DNA of 39,492 nt from Sphingomonas taxi (GCF_000764535.1 NZ_CP009573.1:1-39492), one strand, 5' to 3'; shown: positions 21,798 through 30,042, numbered from the stretch's first letter. Numbers and translations are program-made. Notes: a model not told the origin generated them from the sequence alone.

Positions 21798-22749
21798 GTG
21801 CCACGCGCTTATTGGGGAATACGTTGCAGGCGATCAGTTGCCCGATGAGATAGTAGCGGACTGCGCCGTCGTCATACTCGGCGTCGCTGTGCCCCATCAT
21901 ATGCAGCACCTTCTCCGTGAGCGTGTCTAGCGCTAGCACCGGGTCACCTCTGCAATCGTTCAGGACCCGATCGCTCCATCGCATCAAATAGACCTGTAAT
22001 TTACGCAGGCGTACATGGCTTAGGTCGGAGTACTTGTTCACCTCGGCTAGGGCTTGGCCGTATATCTCATGCAGCTCGACATACTGCCGCTCCAAAAATT
22101 CCGCATGATTGGAGAAGCGGTCATGGATCTTTCTCTCCGGATCAGGGTCCTCCCGGTTGTCGCCAACTGACAGGCCCTCCTCTGCCGCGCTCAGAACCTC
22201 TATCAGCCGAATGAGTGTGCCAACCTCGTTAGACCCACGCGGTTCACTTACACGCAGTTCTTTCCGCAGGAAGTCGAGACAAGGCTCGAGCTTAGGCGTG
22301 GGCAAATCACCAATCTTCTTGAGAAGTTCAGTAATCCCCCAGACGTCATCTGAGGTCGACATAACTAGGGTTTCCTCGGTCCCCAGCGTTGCCACGCGAT
22401 AATCTTTCTTCTCGCCGATTATGATAACGACAAGTCTGTCGTATTTGCTCTCGAGGCCGGCTTTCAAAAATCTGGAATGTGTATGCTTTATCTTTTCAAT
22501 ATCGGAGGTTGAGGTTACCTGGAGAGCTATTCGCTCATCCTCGTCCCCTAGATCAATAGCTGTCGCATTTGGCGAAATGATGTTGATGTTTACCAAATTA
22601 TAGCCAAGTGCTAGATTTAGGAAGTCTCTAAAGAAGTTTTCTGCATGCACGTTATCGTCTTGCAGGTTCAGGCTGTTAAGAGCCTCAACCTGCATCCGCA
22701 GATGGGTAAGATAGTATGTAATTCCCTTGATGTGGTCTGAACGCTTCAT
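21790..22749 (-). CDS. ABC-3C component with N-terminal SMEK domain
   Basis: A protein of 319 residues. Residues 1-150 have the SMEK-domain pattern: YYLTHLRMQVEALNSLNL, NVHAENFFRDFLNLALGYNLVNIN and AIDLGDEDERIALQVTSTSD. Asp66 and the Gln77-Val-Thr stretch lie where restriction-endonuclease-like folds keep their D...(E/Q)xK centre, here with Thr in place of Lys, so it may be a modified or inactive nuclease fold (inference). Residues ~200-310 are helical and form the ABC-3C C-terminal region. It is the first gene of the three-gene operon, 52 bases after the restriction endonuclease gene. Confidence 0.82.
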   Translation of the reverse strand: MKRSDHIKGITYYLTHLRMQVEALNSLNLQDDNVHAENFFRDFLNLALGYNLVNINIISPNATAIDLGDEDERIALQVTSTSDIEKIKHTHSRFLKAGLESKYDRLVVIIIGEKKDYRVATLGTEETLVMSTSDDVWGITELLKKIGDLPTPKLEPCLDFLRKELRVSEPRGSNEVGTLIRLIEVLSAAEEGLSVGDNREDPDPERKIHDRFSNHAEFLERQYVELHEIYGQALAEVNKYSDLSHVRLRKLQVYLMRWSDRVLNDCRGDPVLALDTLTEKVLHMMGHSDAEYDDGAVRYYLIGQLIACNVFPNKRVAHA

Positions 22750-22801
22750 ACGACGCCGAAACTGCTACAGAACGGCTGGGTCATAACCGGAGCTGCCCGC
22801 A

Positions 22802-23638
22802 TCAGAGACCCATCGAGCCCTTGAGGCTCTGCAAGTCCGCCAGGAAGTCGGCCTGCATCTTCGTTGTGTAGATCCGAGCAATTTTCCCTTGGTTCTGGCG
22901 CTCGACGATTTTCCGGAGATCGGACAGGCGAGCCGCCCAGGTCGATCCGTCTGTTACGAACATAAGGGTCGTGTCGTGCCGCTTCGCGTCGATGATCGCG
23001 TCCAGGTCGCCAATGATGTCGGTCATCTTTGAGCCGGTCGCGTTGTAGCCCTTCACCTCGATCACGATGCGCGGCCTGTTCCTGTCTGGGATGGCTATAT
23101 CGCATTTGGCAGTTTTGCCATCGGCGCCGGTGAAGGTGCAGCGCGTCTCATATGCATCGCCGAAAACCTCGCGGACCAATGCCTCGGTGAAATCCTCGAG
23201 CCCCCTGCCCCGCTTCTGACCCTGAATTGCCGAGCCTCGGCCGGAGCGCAGTCGCTCCTTCAGGATGTCGCTCCATATAGGCTGATAGTTGATCGTCCCT
23301 GCCATCTGCGCAGGCAGGCCAAGGCTGTCGAGCGCGTCCAGGAACCCCTCCCGATCGGCCTTGTACCGCTTGGCCCCTATGCCGCCTGTCGGCAGCTTTT
23401 CAGTCAGGGCCGTCGTCATGGAGTCCTTGGACATCATGAGGAACAGGCGGGCGCACAGGATCCCGCGGTCGAAGCCCTGATCGAGCATCGCCGCAACATC
23501 TTCACGGTCGTAGCTGTCTTTGACGGGCAGCTCGGCGAGAAGCACCATTGCCTCCCGTGCGGCATCGTCCATCCACTCGACGGTGAGCGGGCTTAGGCTG
23601 GTCTTGATCTCGTCCAGCGTCTGATCGCGGGGCTGCAT
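22802..23638 (-). CDS. Type II restriction endonuclease, PD-(D/E)xK fold
   Basis: A protein of 278 residues. The catalytic centre is readable as CDIAIPD...RIVIEVKGYNATGSK: Asp180, Glu194 and Lys196 in D-x13-ExK spacing. The first ~130 residues are helical and may bind DNA; the endonuclease core covers about 145-260. Its ATG overlaps the methyltransferase stop (TGATG), giving the usual order of protective methylase first. It should cut unmodified DNA at the sequence that the methylase protects; that sequence cannot be read from the protein. Confidence 0.85.
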   Translation of the reverse strand: MQPRDQTLDEIKTSLSPLTVEWMDDAAREAMVLLAELPVKDSYDREDVAAMLDQGFDRGILCARLFLMMSKDSMTTALTEKLPTGGIGAKRYKADREGFLDALDSLGLPAQMAGTINYQPIWSDILKERLRSGRGSAIQGQKRGRGLEDFTEALVREVFGDAYETRCTFTGADGKTAKCDIAIPDRNRPRIVIEVKGYNATGSKMTDIIGDLDAIIDAKRHDTTLMFVTDGSTWAARLSDLRKIVERQNQGKIARIYTTKMQADFLADLQSLKGSMGL

Positions 23639-24747
23639 CAGCTCCCCACGATCAGGTATTCGGTGACGGCCGCCCGCTCGACGCCCTTATGGGTGCCGAA
23701 GTGATACCGATGCGGCTTCTCAAATACGCGCACGCTGCTCTTGTGCTTGCGCATCAGGCTCTCGAGCTGGTCGAGGTCGGGAAAGCCGTTTGAGCTGTAA
23801 GACAACACGATCTGGCTTTTCGCGAAACGGGCGAACATGCGGTCGAACGCATCGACCGCCGTGCGGCGATAGCTGAACGGCGTGTAGCGCTTCGCGATCT
23901 TCTTGACCTTCGTCTTCTCGTCGATCGGGAGGCCCTGCCAGTAGCAGGAAAGCCCCTCGAGAAAGTGATAGCGTTTGACGTAGCAGTTATCATCGGCCCG
24001 CGGGACATAGGGCGGGTCGAGATAAACGAGGTCGACCTTGCGCCGCGGCAGCTCGAACAGGTCCGATCGCAGCGCCTGGTTCTTGCGGCCGTTGTCGAAC
24101 ACGGCCGCGTTGTAGATTTCGATCTGCTCGAGAAAATGCTCTTCGAGCGAGAGGCGCAGATCGCGGCGGCCGTCATCGTAGTGCGACAGGTCGCCCGATA
24201 TCGTGAACACGCCCCGCGGCTGGCGTTTCAGGCATGACCGGAACAGGGCTGCGTAAGCGAGGGCCTGCTGATGTGGATCCTGTAGCTGGCCGATATTGCC
24301 GGATATGCGATCAAGGAATTGAAGATCAGGCCGGGTGTAGAAAACCCCGTTGAAGGTCTTCTCGATAAAATGATGCGTCGCCGGCGTGCGGTCGATCAGG
24401 CGAGCAATCGCCTTGCCGTCGAGATGGGTCGAGTTGTTCTCGACCGTCGCACGCGCAACCGTGCTGGTGAAATTCAGGAAGTCGGACGCGATGACGCGTC
24501 GATCCATCGCCTTCATCAGATACGACACGCAGCCCGTGCCCGAAAACGGGTCAAGGGCGCTTTCAAAGTCGAGGTCATTGAGGACGCTATGGATCCACGG
24601 CAGGAGCCGGGTCTTTGATCCCATGTAGCGCAGCTCGGGATAGCGCCCTGCCCGCTCTGGCATCGCCGGCAATACCGGCTGCGGCGTCGGCTTGGGAACC
24701 GCTTTTAACGCAACGACATTAGACCGAATTTTCAGTGCCTGGCTCAT
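23638..24747 (-). CDS. DNA adenine methyltransferase, D12 class
   Basis: An N6-adenine methyltransferase of 369 residues of the Dam/D12 kind. Motif X is YMGSKTRLLPW (41-51), the AdoMet loop DPFSGTG (66-72) and the catalytic motif DPPY at 244-247, in the alpha order. The first ~35 residues are a Pro-rich extension. With the endonuclease it forms a type II restriction-modification system. Its ATG overlaps the stop of the upstream resolvase by four bases, an odd coupling of a recombinase with a methylase. Confidence 0.93.
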   Translation of the reverse strand: MSQALKIRSNVVALKAVPKPTPQPVLPAMPERAGRYPELRYMGSKTRLLPWIHSVLNDLDFESALDPFSGTGCVSYLMKAMDRRVIASDFLNFTSTVARATVENNSTHLDGKAIARLIDRTPATHHFIEKTFNGVFYTRPDLQFLDRISGNIGQLQDPHQQALAYAALFRSCLKRQPRGVFTISGDLSHYDDGRRDLRLSLEEHFLEQIEIYNAAVFDNGRKNQALRSDLFELPRRKVDLVYLDPPYVPRADDNCYVKRYHFLEGLSCYWQGLPIDEKTKVKKIAKRYTPFSYRRTAVDAFDRMFARFAKSQIVLSYSSNGFPDLDQLESLMRKHKSSVRVFEKPHRYHFGTHKGVERAAVTEYLIVGS

Positions 24748-25322
24748 GCGGTCTCACTCATCACGGCGCTGCGGCCCCCTGGGATATGTCGGTAAAGGGT
24801 CGAGGATGCGGTGCCTAGCTGCTGGGCTACCTCCTCGACGGTAATCATCGGATCCGCGAGCATCGCCTTTGCCCGCCTGATCTGGGCCTCGTCGAGGGCC
24901 TTGGGGCGGCCGCCGCGGCGATTGGCGGCACGAGCCGAGGCAAGGCCGGCATGGGTGCGCTCGAGCATCAGCTCGCGCTCAAACTCGGCGACGGCTGCGA
25001 AAACGTGAAAGATGAGACGGCCGCCGGCTGATGTGGTGTCGATCTGCTGGGTGAGGACGCGCAAGCCGATCTCCCGGGATGCCAGGTCCGCGGCTGTCTC
25101 AACGAGCTGACGCACGGAACGGGCGAGGCGGTCGAGCTTCCAGACGACGAGCGTGTCCCCTGCCCGCATATAATCGAGCGCGGCCTTCAGCTCGGGCCGG
25201 TCGCGGTTAGCCCCGGATAGCTTTTCGACGAACACGCGGTCGCAGCCGATAGCCTTGAGGGCTTCGATCTGGGACGCTGGATTTTGGTCGCGGGTTGATA
25301 CCCGTGCATAACCGACGAGCAT
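24744..25322 (-). CDS. Serine resolvase/invertase 2
   Basis: A small serine recombinase of 192 residues, a paralogue of the one at 4701-5279 with about half of the residues in common by eye. MLVGYARVS has Ser9 as nucleophile; VVWKLDRLARS, TTSAGGRLIFHVFAAVAEFERELM and ERTHAGLASAR follow. The C-terminal helix-turn-helix ends TASSTLYRHIPGG. The stop overlaps the methyltransferase start (ATGA), so a single transcript would carry recombinase, methylase and endonuclease. The res-like copy 2 lies about 170 bases upstream. A CGGCGG-rich linker (NRRGGRPK) connects the domains. Confidence 0.92.
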   Translation of the reverse strand: MLVGYARVSTRDQNPASQIEALKAIGCDRVFVEKLSGANRDRPELKAALDYMRAGDTLVVWKLDRLARSVRQLVETAADLASREIGLRVLTQQIDTTSAGGRLIFHVFAAVAEFERELMLERTHAGLASARAANRRGGRPKALDEAQIRRAKAMLADPMITVEEVAQQLGTASSTLYRHIPGGRSAVMSETA

Positions 25323-25485
25323 GTCGCCTCCTGAAACTCATGTCAGGATGCGCAGATTCGGGGGGAACAAACAAGGGACAGTTTTAAGAGGCGGGAGCGC
25401 CCTGCCCTTGCCCTTAGCTCCCTTGCCGGATCCGATCTCCCGAAACCCCTCGTTTTTTGGAGGCTCCGCAAGGTTCCGCTGGTGT
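25323..25485. other. Leader of resolvase 2, non-coding
   Basis: Together with the repeat and its flank the gap to 25680 is about 360 bases without a supportable gene. This part would hold the promoter of the resolvase-RM operon on the minus strand. AGGAGGCGAC lies just before the resolvase ATG and is a good ribosome site. No clear promoter boxes were picked out. Confidence 0.45.
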
Positions 25486-25544
25486 CATACCGACCGGTGT
25501 AGATGTCAGCGCTAACAGGCACCCTCTGTCAGCGGTAAATGTCA
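25486..25544 (-). repeat. Res-like repeat, copy 2
   Basis: The reverse complement of 25495-25544 matches the sequence at 5277 (TGACA...TTACC...CTGACAGA...GTGCC...CTGA...ATCTACA). At the inner edge the 12-mer CATACCGACCGG (25486-25497) is in the same orientation as at 5323-5334, so the flanking block is inverted relative to the 12-mer. TGTCAG/TGTCA half-sites at 25505, 25528 and 25540 resemble a resolvase site. Confidence 0.6.
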
Positions 25545-25680
25545 CGGCGCGACATGGCACAGGCGTTCTCGGAATCGATGGTGAATCGGGAATCTGAGAT
25601 AAAAGGGGAAAACCAGCCTAGCGCCATCCTCTGCCACCTTCGACATTGTGCATCACTGAGTGGGCTTCTAGACGCATCCA
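25545..25680. other. Flank of res-like copy 2
   Basis: No gene is seen. It contains TCGGGAATCT (25586-25595), which is the reverse complement of 4660-4669 near resolvase 1, so the similarity between the two recombinase loci extends beyond the main repeat. Confidence 0.4.
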
Positions 25681-26025
25681 ATGAAACGCCGGGCTCGCCC
25701 ACTCTCCAAGATATTGCATTCCATGGCGTTTTTCGTCCTGGCGGTGATGTTGCTGGTCCGGCTTGGCCCGCTCTGCGAGACGATGGCGATGGCCGCGCCT
25801 CCGGCTGCGTCCGCTATGATGGACTGCGCCAGCAAATCAGCAGGCGCTCCCATCAAAAAGGCCCCTGCGTCGGCCTGCGCCATACCGTGCGTTGCGGTTG
25901 CCGGCGAAACCGTAGAGCATGTCGGGCTGGTTCCGTCCTCCCGTCTATCGCCTTGGCCGGCTCCACAGACCGGCCTTTTGGGCATGGCATACGCTCCGGC
26001 CACACCCCCTCCGCAAACCGTGTGA
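25681..26025 (+). CDS. Small secreted or membrane-anchored Cys-containing protein
   Basis: A protein of 114 residues with a basic start (MKRRARPLSK) and one hydrophobic segment at about 15-30, then an Ala/Pro-rich external part with MMDC, SACAIPC and several Met residues. No known family was recognised. Cys and Met placement and the neighbouring Cys-rich gene suggest an envelope protein linked to metal stress. The ribosome site is poor, and the start may be the internal ATG at codon 15. Confidence 0.55.
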   Translation: MKRRARPLSKILHSMAFFVLAVMLLVRLGPLCETMAMAAPPAASAMMDCASKSAGAPIKKAPASACAIPCVAVAGETVEHVGLVPSSRLSPWPAPQTGLLGMAYAPATPPPQTV

Positions 26026-26062
26026 CGTCGAACACCATCACACGTAAATTTCGGAGAATATC

Positions 26063-26251
26063 ATGACCAAGTTCAAGCTCATCAGCGCTGCCTTCGCCCT
26101 CACCCTGTCGACTGGCGCATTCGCCGCTGTCGCCAATTGCTGCGCCGACATGGCGTGCTGCAAGGACGGTGCGGACTGCTGCAAGGATGGCGCAAAAGCC
26201 AAGGCTGCTGACTGCTGCGATCATGCCAAGGGCGGCATGAAGCACGGCTAA
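26063..26251 (+). CDS. Small exported Cys-pair protein
   Basis: A protein of 62 residues with a signal peptide (MTKFKLISAAFALTLSTGAFA) and a mature part of about 40 residues containing four Cys-Cys pairs (NCCADMACCKDGADCC, ADCCDHAKGG) and a His/Met end. The repeats ACCKDGADCCKDGAKAK look internally duplicated. GGAG six bases ahead of the ATG is a fair ribosome site. It should bind soft metal ions in the periplasm; copper is a likely choice, but Zn/Cd fit the downstream czc genes. A strong hairpin follows. Confidence 0.75.
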   Translation: MTKFKLISAAFALTLSTGAFAAVANCCADMACCKDGADCCKDGAKAKAADCCDHAKGGMKHG

Positions 26252-26255
26252 AAGC

Positions 26256-26285
26256 TAGATAGGGGCGGGCAACCGCCCCTATCTA
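26256..26285 (+). terminator. Strong hairpin terminator
   Basis: TAGATAGGGGCGG (26256-26268) pairs perfectly with CCGCCCCTATCTA (26273-26285) around the stable loop GCAA, five bases after the Cys-pair gene stop. TTAG follows, so the T run is short. Confidence 0.75.
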
Positions 26286-26464
26286 TTAGCCGGCTGCGAT
26301 ACGCCGCCACGCCACGGCTACTGATCGACTACATAGCTATCCAAGAATGGAACGGGCCGCTTACCAGCGCGTCCGTAAACGATTAAAAAATGGGAACACC
26401 CAAGCATCCCAAGCCGCGTCGCACGCGTCATGAGAGAAATATTTATCCTCGTTCAACCGTGGCA

Positions 26465-26857
26465 TTAGTTGGGCACGGCAGTAATCGCTTCCATTACCCG
26501 GCAGTCGGCGATGCGTCCGCCATCGCAGGATCGTGTTGCAGCACTCAATGCGTCGCGAAGCGCGACAAGGCGTGTGATACGATCCTCCACGCTGGCGAGA
26601 TGCCGACGGGCGATGGCGCCGGCCTGGTTGCAGTCCTGATCGGGATCGGCAGACAGGGCAATAAGCGATCGGATTTCATCTACTGAAAATCCTAGTTCCC
26701 GGGCATGGCGGATGAAGCCAAGCTGGCGAACCTGCCCCTCTCCATAGGTGCGACGGCCTCCAGACGTGCGGAGCGCTTCGGGCATGAGGCCGATTTCCTC
26801 ATAGAATCGGATGGTGTTGATTTTGGTCCCTGTCCGCTTTGCCAAATCGCCGATCAT
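26465..26857 (-). CDS. MerR-family metal-responsive regulator
   Basis: A regulator of about 131 residues: N-terminal MerR helix-turn-helix (IGDLAKRTGTKINTIRFYEEIGLM), dimer helix, and three cysteines at about 76, 111 and 119 (numbering from ATG 26857) in the places of the CadR/PbrR metal site. Such proteins sense Cd, Pb, Zn or Co and twist the promoter open. It is divergent from the CDF-czcCBA operon, with a 15-base dyad in a 19-base spacer between them. An in-frame GTG (26863) and TTG (26860) are alternative starts. No copper-type CxxxxxxC end is present, so CueR is unlikely. Confidence 0.9.
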   Translation of the reverse strand: MIGDLAKRTGTKINTIRFYEEIGLMPEALRTSGGRRTYGEGQVRQLGFIRHARELGFSVDEIRSLIALSADPDQDCNQAGAIARRHLASVEDRITRLVALRDALSAATRSCDGGRIADCRVMEAITAVPN

Positions 26858-26886
26858 CAACACGTTGCCACTCCACTAGAAACCGC

Positions 26887-26917
26887 TTGCTCCTACAGTG
26901 ACTGTAGATCGTAGAGG
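26887..26917 (+). promoter_or_regulatory. MerR-type promoter/operator of the CDF-czc operon
   Basis: TTGCTC (26887-26892) and TAGAGG (26912-26917) are 19 bases apart, the long spacer typical of MerR-controlled promoters. Within it the dyad CTACAGT-G-ACTGTAG (26893-26907) is perfect. The -10 is weak, as expected before activation. Confidence 0.8.
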
Positions 26918-26923
26918 CACGAT

Positions 26924-27568
26924 ATGAGTGCAAGTGAATCCTCTTCATGCGGTTGTTCCGGTGATACCAAACGAGCGGAGCGCGATCCCGCATATCGGCG
27001 CGCATTGTGGATCGTCGTTCTGCTTAATCTGGGCTTTGGTCTGGCTGAAATCGTCGGGGGGTTCCTTGCCGACAGCCAGGCATTGAAGGCCGATGCCCTC
27101 GATTTCATCGGGGACGGCAGCATCTCGCTCCTCGGATTGATTGCGCTGGGATGGACCGCTCGTGCCCGTTCTCAGGTTGCGCTTACACAGGGCATATTCC
27201 TTGGCGCGCTCGGGATAGGTGTCATCGCCTTCGCCCTTTGGCGTGCGATGAATGCAATTGCGCCAGAAGCCGAATTGATGGGCGCTATCGGGATCGTTGC
27301 GCTCATAGTGAACGTGACGGCTGCACTAGTTCTATCGCGATTTCGCGAAGGGGATGCGAACGTTACCGCTATTTGGTTGTTCAGCCGTAACGACGCGATT
27401 GCCAATGTTGCGGTGATCATCGCAGCCGCCCTTGTTGGCTGGACCGGTGCGGCTTGGCCCGATCTGGTCGTTGCCGGCGTCATCGCGCTCCTGTTCCTGC
27501 ATTCGGCCTACGAAATTATCCGCAATGCGCGGCGCGAACTCCAATCAACGGCAAGGCCGTCGTCATAA
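26924..27568 (+). CDS. CDF-like cation transporter
   Basis: A membrane protein of 214 residues with six hydrophobic segments and no C-terminal cytoplasmic domain, the short CDF form. The metal-site signature in helix 2 is ADALDFIGD and in helix 5 SRNDAIANVAVI: in both the customary His is replaced (Asp, Asn), with Asp kept. An N-terminal CGC motif (SSSCGCSGD) may bind metal. It exports a divalent cation, probably from cytoplasm to periplasm, for the Czc pump to pass on. GAGG seven bases upstream; the stop overlaps czcC (TAATG). Confidence 0.85.
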   Translation: MSASESSSCGCSGDTKRAERDPAYRRALWIVVLLNLGFGLAEIVGGFLADSQALKADALDFIGDGSISLLGLIALGWTARARSQVALTQGIFLGALGIGVIAFALWRAMNAIAPEAELMGAIGIVALIVNVTAALVLSRFREGDANVTAIWLFSRNDAIANVAVIIAAALVGWTGAAWPDLVVAGVIALLFLHSAYEIIRNARRELQSTARPSS

Positions 27569-28860
27569 TGACTTACCCTATGAAGCTCCGGCACCGGTTG
27601 CCCTTCGTCCTGATCGCGGTCGTCGCCGTCGTTCCGTGCGTAGCGCACGCCCAATCGCAAACCGGTTCCGAAGCGACGGTCACCCCGGTACTGACGCTAG
27701 AAAAAATACTGGCGTTGGCGGAAGCGTCAGCACCGTCGCTAGAAGCAGCGCAGGCCGGCGTTCGGGCAACAGGTGCGGCGCGCGATGTAGCGGGGCTGCG
27801 CCCTAACCCTACGCTGAATGGCGGTCTGGAATATTTTGGGGGTTCGGGGGCATATCGCGGTCTTCGTAGCGCGGAAGCTACAGTCGGTGTTGCTCTACCT
27901 ATCGAGCTTGGCGGCAAGCGTTCCGCGCGGGTCGGTGTTGCCAACGCACAAGGGGAGCAAGCTCGGCTCGCCCTGGTTATTGCTACGGCCGATATTCGGC
28001 TCGCTGTAACACAGGCGTATATCGAAGCCGTAGCAGCCGAGCGTCGCATCACGACTGCGCGCGAGCAAGCCGGCATTGCCGGGGAGGCGGCCCGCGCGGC
28101 GGGCATTCGGGTACGCGCGGGCAGGGCATCGCCGCTAGAGCAACAGCGTGCCGACGTGTTGCGCATCAATGCCGAAGCTGCGGTTGAACGTGCGCAGCGC
28201 CTGACGGAAGTCGCGCGGGGCAATCTCGCCCGGCGTATTGGTCAGCCCGTAACCGGCCCGCTCGACGTTGCCTGGTTCGATCGCGTGCAAGGTTACGGCC
28301 CCTCGATCGCGGCCAGTCCGGGCGGCACGCTGGCATTGTCTGCGGCGCGAGCCGCAGTGACGACGGCAGATGCGCAAGTGCGGCTTGCTCGCTCCCAACG
28401 CATCCCCGACGTGACCGTCAATGCCGGCGCACGCCGGCTCGATGCGTCGAACGATATGGCTGCGGTCGTCGGCCTCTCGATACCGCTTCCACTGTTCAAC
28501 AACGGCCGGGCGTCGGTCGTTCAGGCGCGGGCGCAACGCGATCAGGCGGACGCGATGCGACGCGCGGCTGAGCTGGATGCGGGGCAGTCGATAGCCAGCG
28601 CGGAAGCGGAAGTGGCAAATGCCGCGACGACCGCTAGAACCACGGGTGGGCCGGTCCTGGCAGCAGCGACGGAAGCCGCGCGCATTGCCCGCATCGGCTA
28701 CCGTGAAGGCAAGTTCGGCCAACTCGATCTTCTCGACGCCGAACGCACCCTGTCTGAAACCCGCACGGCCGCGATCGATGCGCTGGCGACCTACCATGAT
28801 GCAAAGGCCCGGCTTGAGCGGCTGACCGCTGCCGCTCCCGAACTGGCGAAGGACCAATGA
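27568..28860 (+). CDS. czcC: CzcC/CusC-type outer-membrane efflux protein
   Basis: A TolC-family protein of 430 residues. A signal peptide ends at AHA (about 27-30), and two outer-membrane-efflux repeats follow with long helices (LTLEKILALAEASAPSLEAA, VRAGRASPLEQQRADVL, then GYREGKFGQLDLLDAERTLSETR). It forms the exit duct of the tripartite pump. The ATG at 27568 overlaps the CDF stop; the end overlaps czcB (ATGA). The frame is open further upstream but inside the CDF gene. The internal ATG at 27580 is an alternative start. Confidence 0.92.
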   Translation: MTYPMKLRHRLPFVLIAVVAVVPCVAHAQSQTGSEATVTPVLTLEKILALAEASAPSLEAAQAGVRATGAARDVAGLRPNPTLNGGLEYFGGSGAYRGLRSAEATVGVALPIELGGKRSARVGVANAQGEQARLALVIATADIRLAVTQAYIEAVAAERRITTAREQAGIAGEAARAAGIRVRAGRASPLEQQRADVLRINAEAAVERAQRLTEVARGNLARRIGQPVTGPLDVAWFDRVQGYGPSIAASPGGTLALSAARAAVTTADAQVRLARSQRIPDVTVNAGARRLDASNDMAAVVGLSIPLPLFNNGRASVVQARAQRDQADAMRRAAELDAGQSIASAEAEVANAATTARTTGGPVLAAATEAARIARIGYREGKFGQLDLLDAERTLSETRTAAIDALATYHDAKARLERLTAAAPELAKDQ

Positions 28861-30038
28861 TGACGAAGACCGGCGCGCGGGTCGTACTATCCGCTCTGCT
28901 TCCCCTGACGCTGCTTGCCTGTGGCGGGGGCGGGGAAAAGAAGGCCGACAACATGGCCGGCATGGAAGGGATGGAAAAGGGCGAAGGCGAGAAAGGCGAA
29001 GCCGGCAAACCTGCCGATAAAGACGCCGTAAGCCTTTCGGCCCAGCAAATCGCGGATGCCGGGATCGAAGTTGGTCGGCCTGCGATTGGCGGCGTTGCCG
29101 GCGCAATCGAGCTGCTGGCCTTGGTTCAGGGTGATCCGCAAGGGGTGCAGGTCGTATCCGCGACGATCGGCGGTCGTGTCGTCTCCCTTACCCGTAACCT
29201 CGGGCAATCGGTGCGCCGTGGCGATGCGCTTGCGATCATTGAAAGTCGCGAGGCCGCCTCATTAAACGCCGAGATTGAAGCCGCGCGCGCGCGCTCTGCG
29301 CTCGCACAATCGAACCTGCGCCGTGAGCAACGTCTGTTTGCTGAACGCGTCTCGCCGGAACAGGATCTCATCGCCGCTCGAACTGCTGCCACCGAAGCCA
29401 ACATTGCGGTCCGCCTCGCCCAACAGCAGCTCTCGGCCACAGGCGGGAGCGGGGGTGCGCTGAACCGTGTGGCGATCCGCTCGCCCCTTTCCGGTCAGAT
29501 CATCGCTCGATCGGCGACGCTCGGTCAGACGGTTGCGGCAGACGGCGAGCTGTACCGGGTCGCCAACCTCTCGCGCGTGACCATCGCTGCGTCACTCTCA
29601 CCGGCTGACGCCGGCAAGGTAAAGCCTGGAACACGCGTTGAAGTCACCTCGGCCGGCCGCAGGCAGGAAGGTCGCGTGACCTTCGTGTCGCCCGCTCTCG
29701 ATGAAACCACGCGGCTTGTTCAGGTTATCGCTTCCCTCGATAATGCGGGCGGCACTTGGCGGGTAGGGGAGCCCGTCACGGCCTCGATCCTGCTGCCCTC
29801 GATCGGGGATCACAGTATCACTGTGCCGTCCACGGCGGTCCAATCGGTAGAGAATAAGATGGTCGTGTTCGTGCGCACGCCTAGCGGCTTCAAGGCCGTT
29901 CCGGTGCAGGCAGGGCGTCGCAACGGCGATCAGGTCGTCATCACCTCTGGCCTGACCGGCAGCGAGCGTATCGCAACCACCAATAGCTTCACGCTCAAAG
30001 CCGAACTCGGCAAGGGCGGCGAAATGGACATGGATTGA
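28857..30038 (+). CDS. czcB: CzcB/CusB-type periplasmic adaptor lipoprotein
   Basis: An adaptor of 393 residues. The lipobox LLAC at about 19-22 marks a lipoprotein. A Met/Gly/Glu/Lys-rich linker (NMAGMEGMEKGEGEKGE) with spaced Met residues follows and may bind soft metals. The barrel-sandwich/lipoyl halves are GGRVVSLTRNLGQSVRRGD and IRSPLSGQIIARSATLGQTV, enclosing a helical hairpin. The C-terminal domain ends MDMD. It joins the RND pump to CzcC. Coupling to czcC (ATGA) and a 4-base gap to czcA put it in the same operon. Confidence 0.93.
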   Translation: MMTKTGARVVLSALLPLTLLACGGGGEKKADNMAGMEGMEKGEGEKGEAGKPADKDAVSLSAQQIADAGIEVGRPAIGGVAGAIELLALVQGDPQGVQVVSATIGGRVVSLTRNLGQSVRRGDALAIIESREAASLNAEIEAARARSALAQSNLRREQRLFAERVSPEQDLIAARTAATEANIAVRLAQQQLSATGGSGGALNRVAIRSPLSGQIIARSATLGQTVAADGELYRVANLSRVTIAASLSPADAGKVKPGTRVEVTSAGRRQEGRVTFVSPALDETTRLVQVIASLDNAGGTWRVGEPVTASILLPSIGDHSITVPSTAVQSVENKMVVFVRTPSGFKAVPVQAGRRNGDQVVITSGLTGSERIATTNSFTLKAELGKGGEMDMD

Positions 30039-30042
30039 TCCA

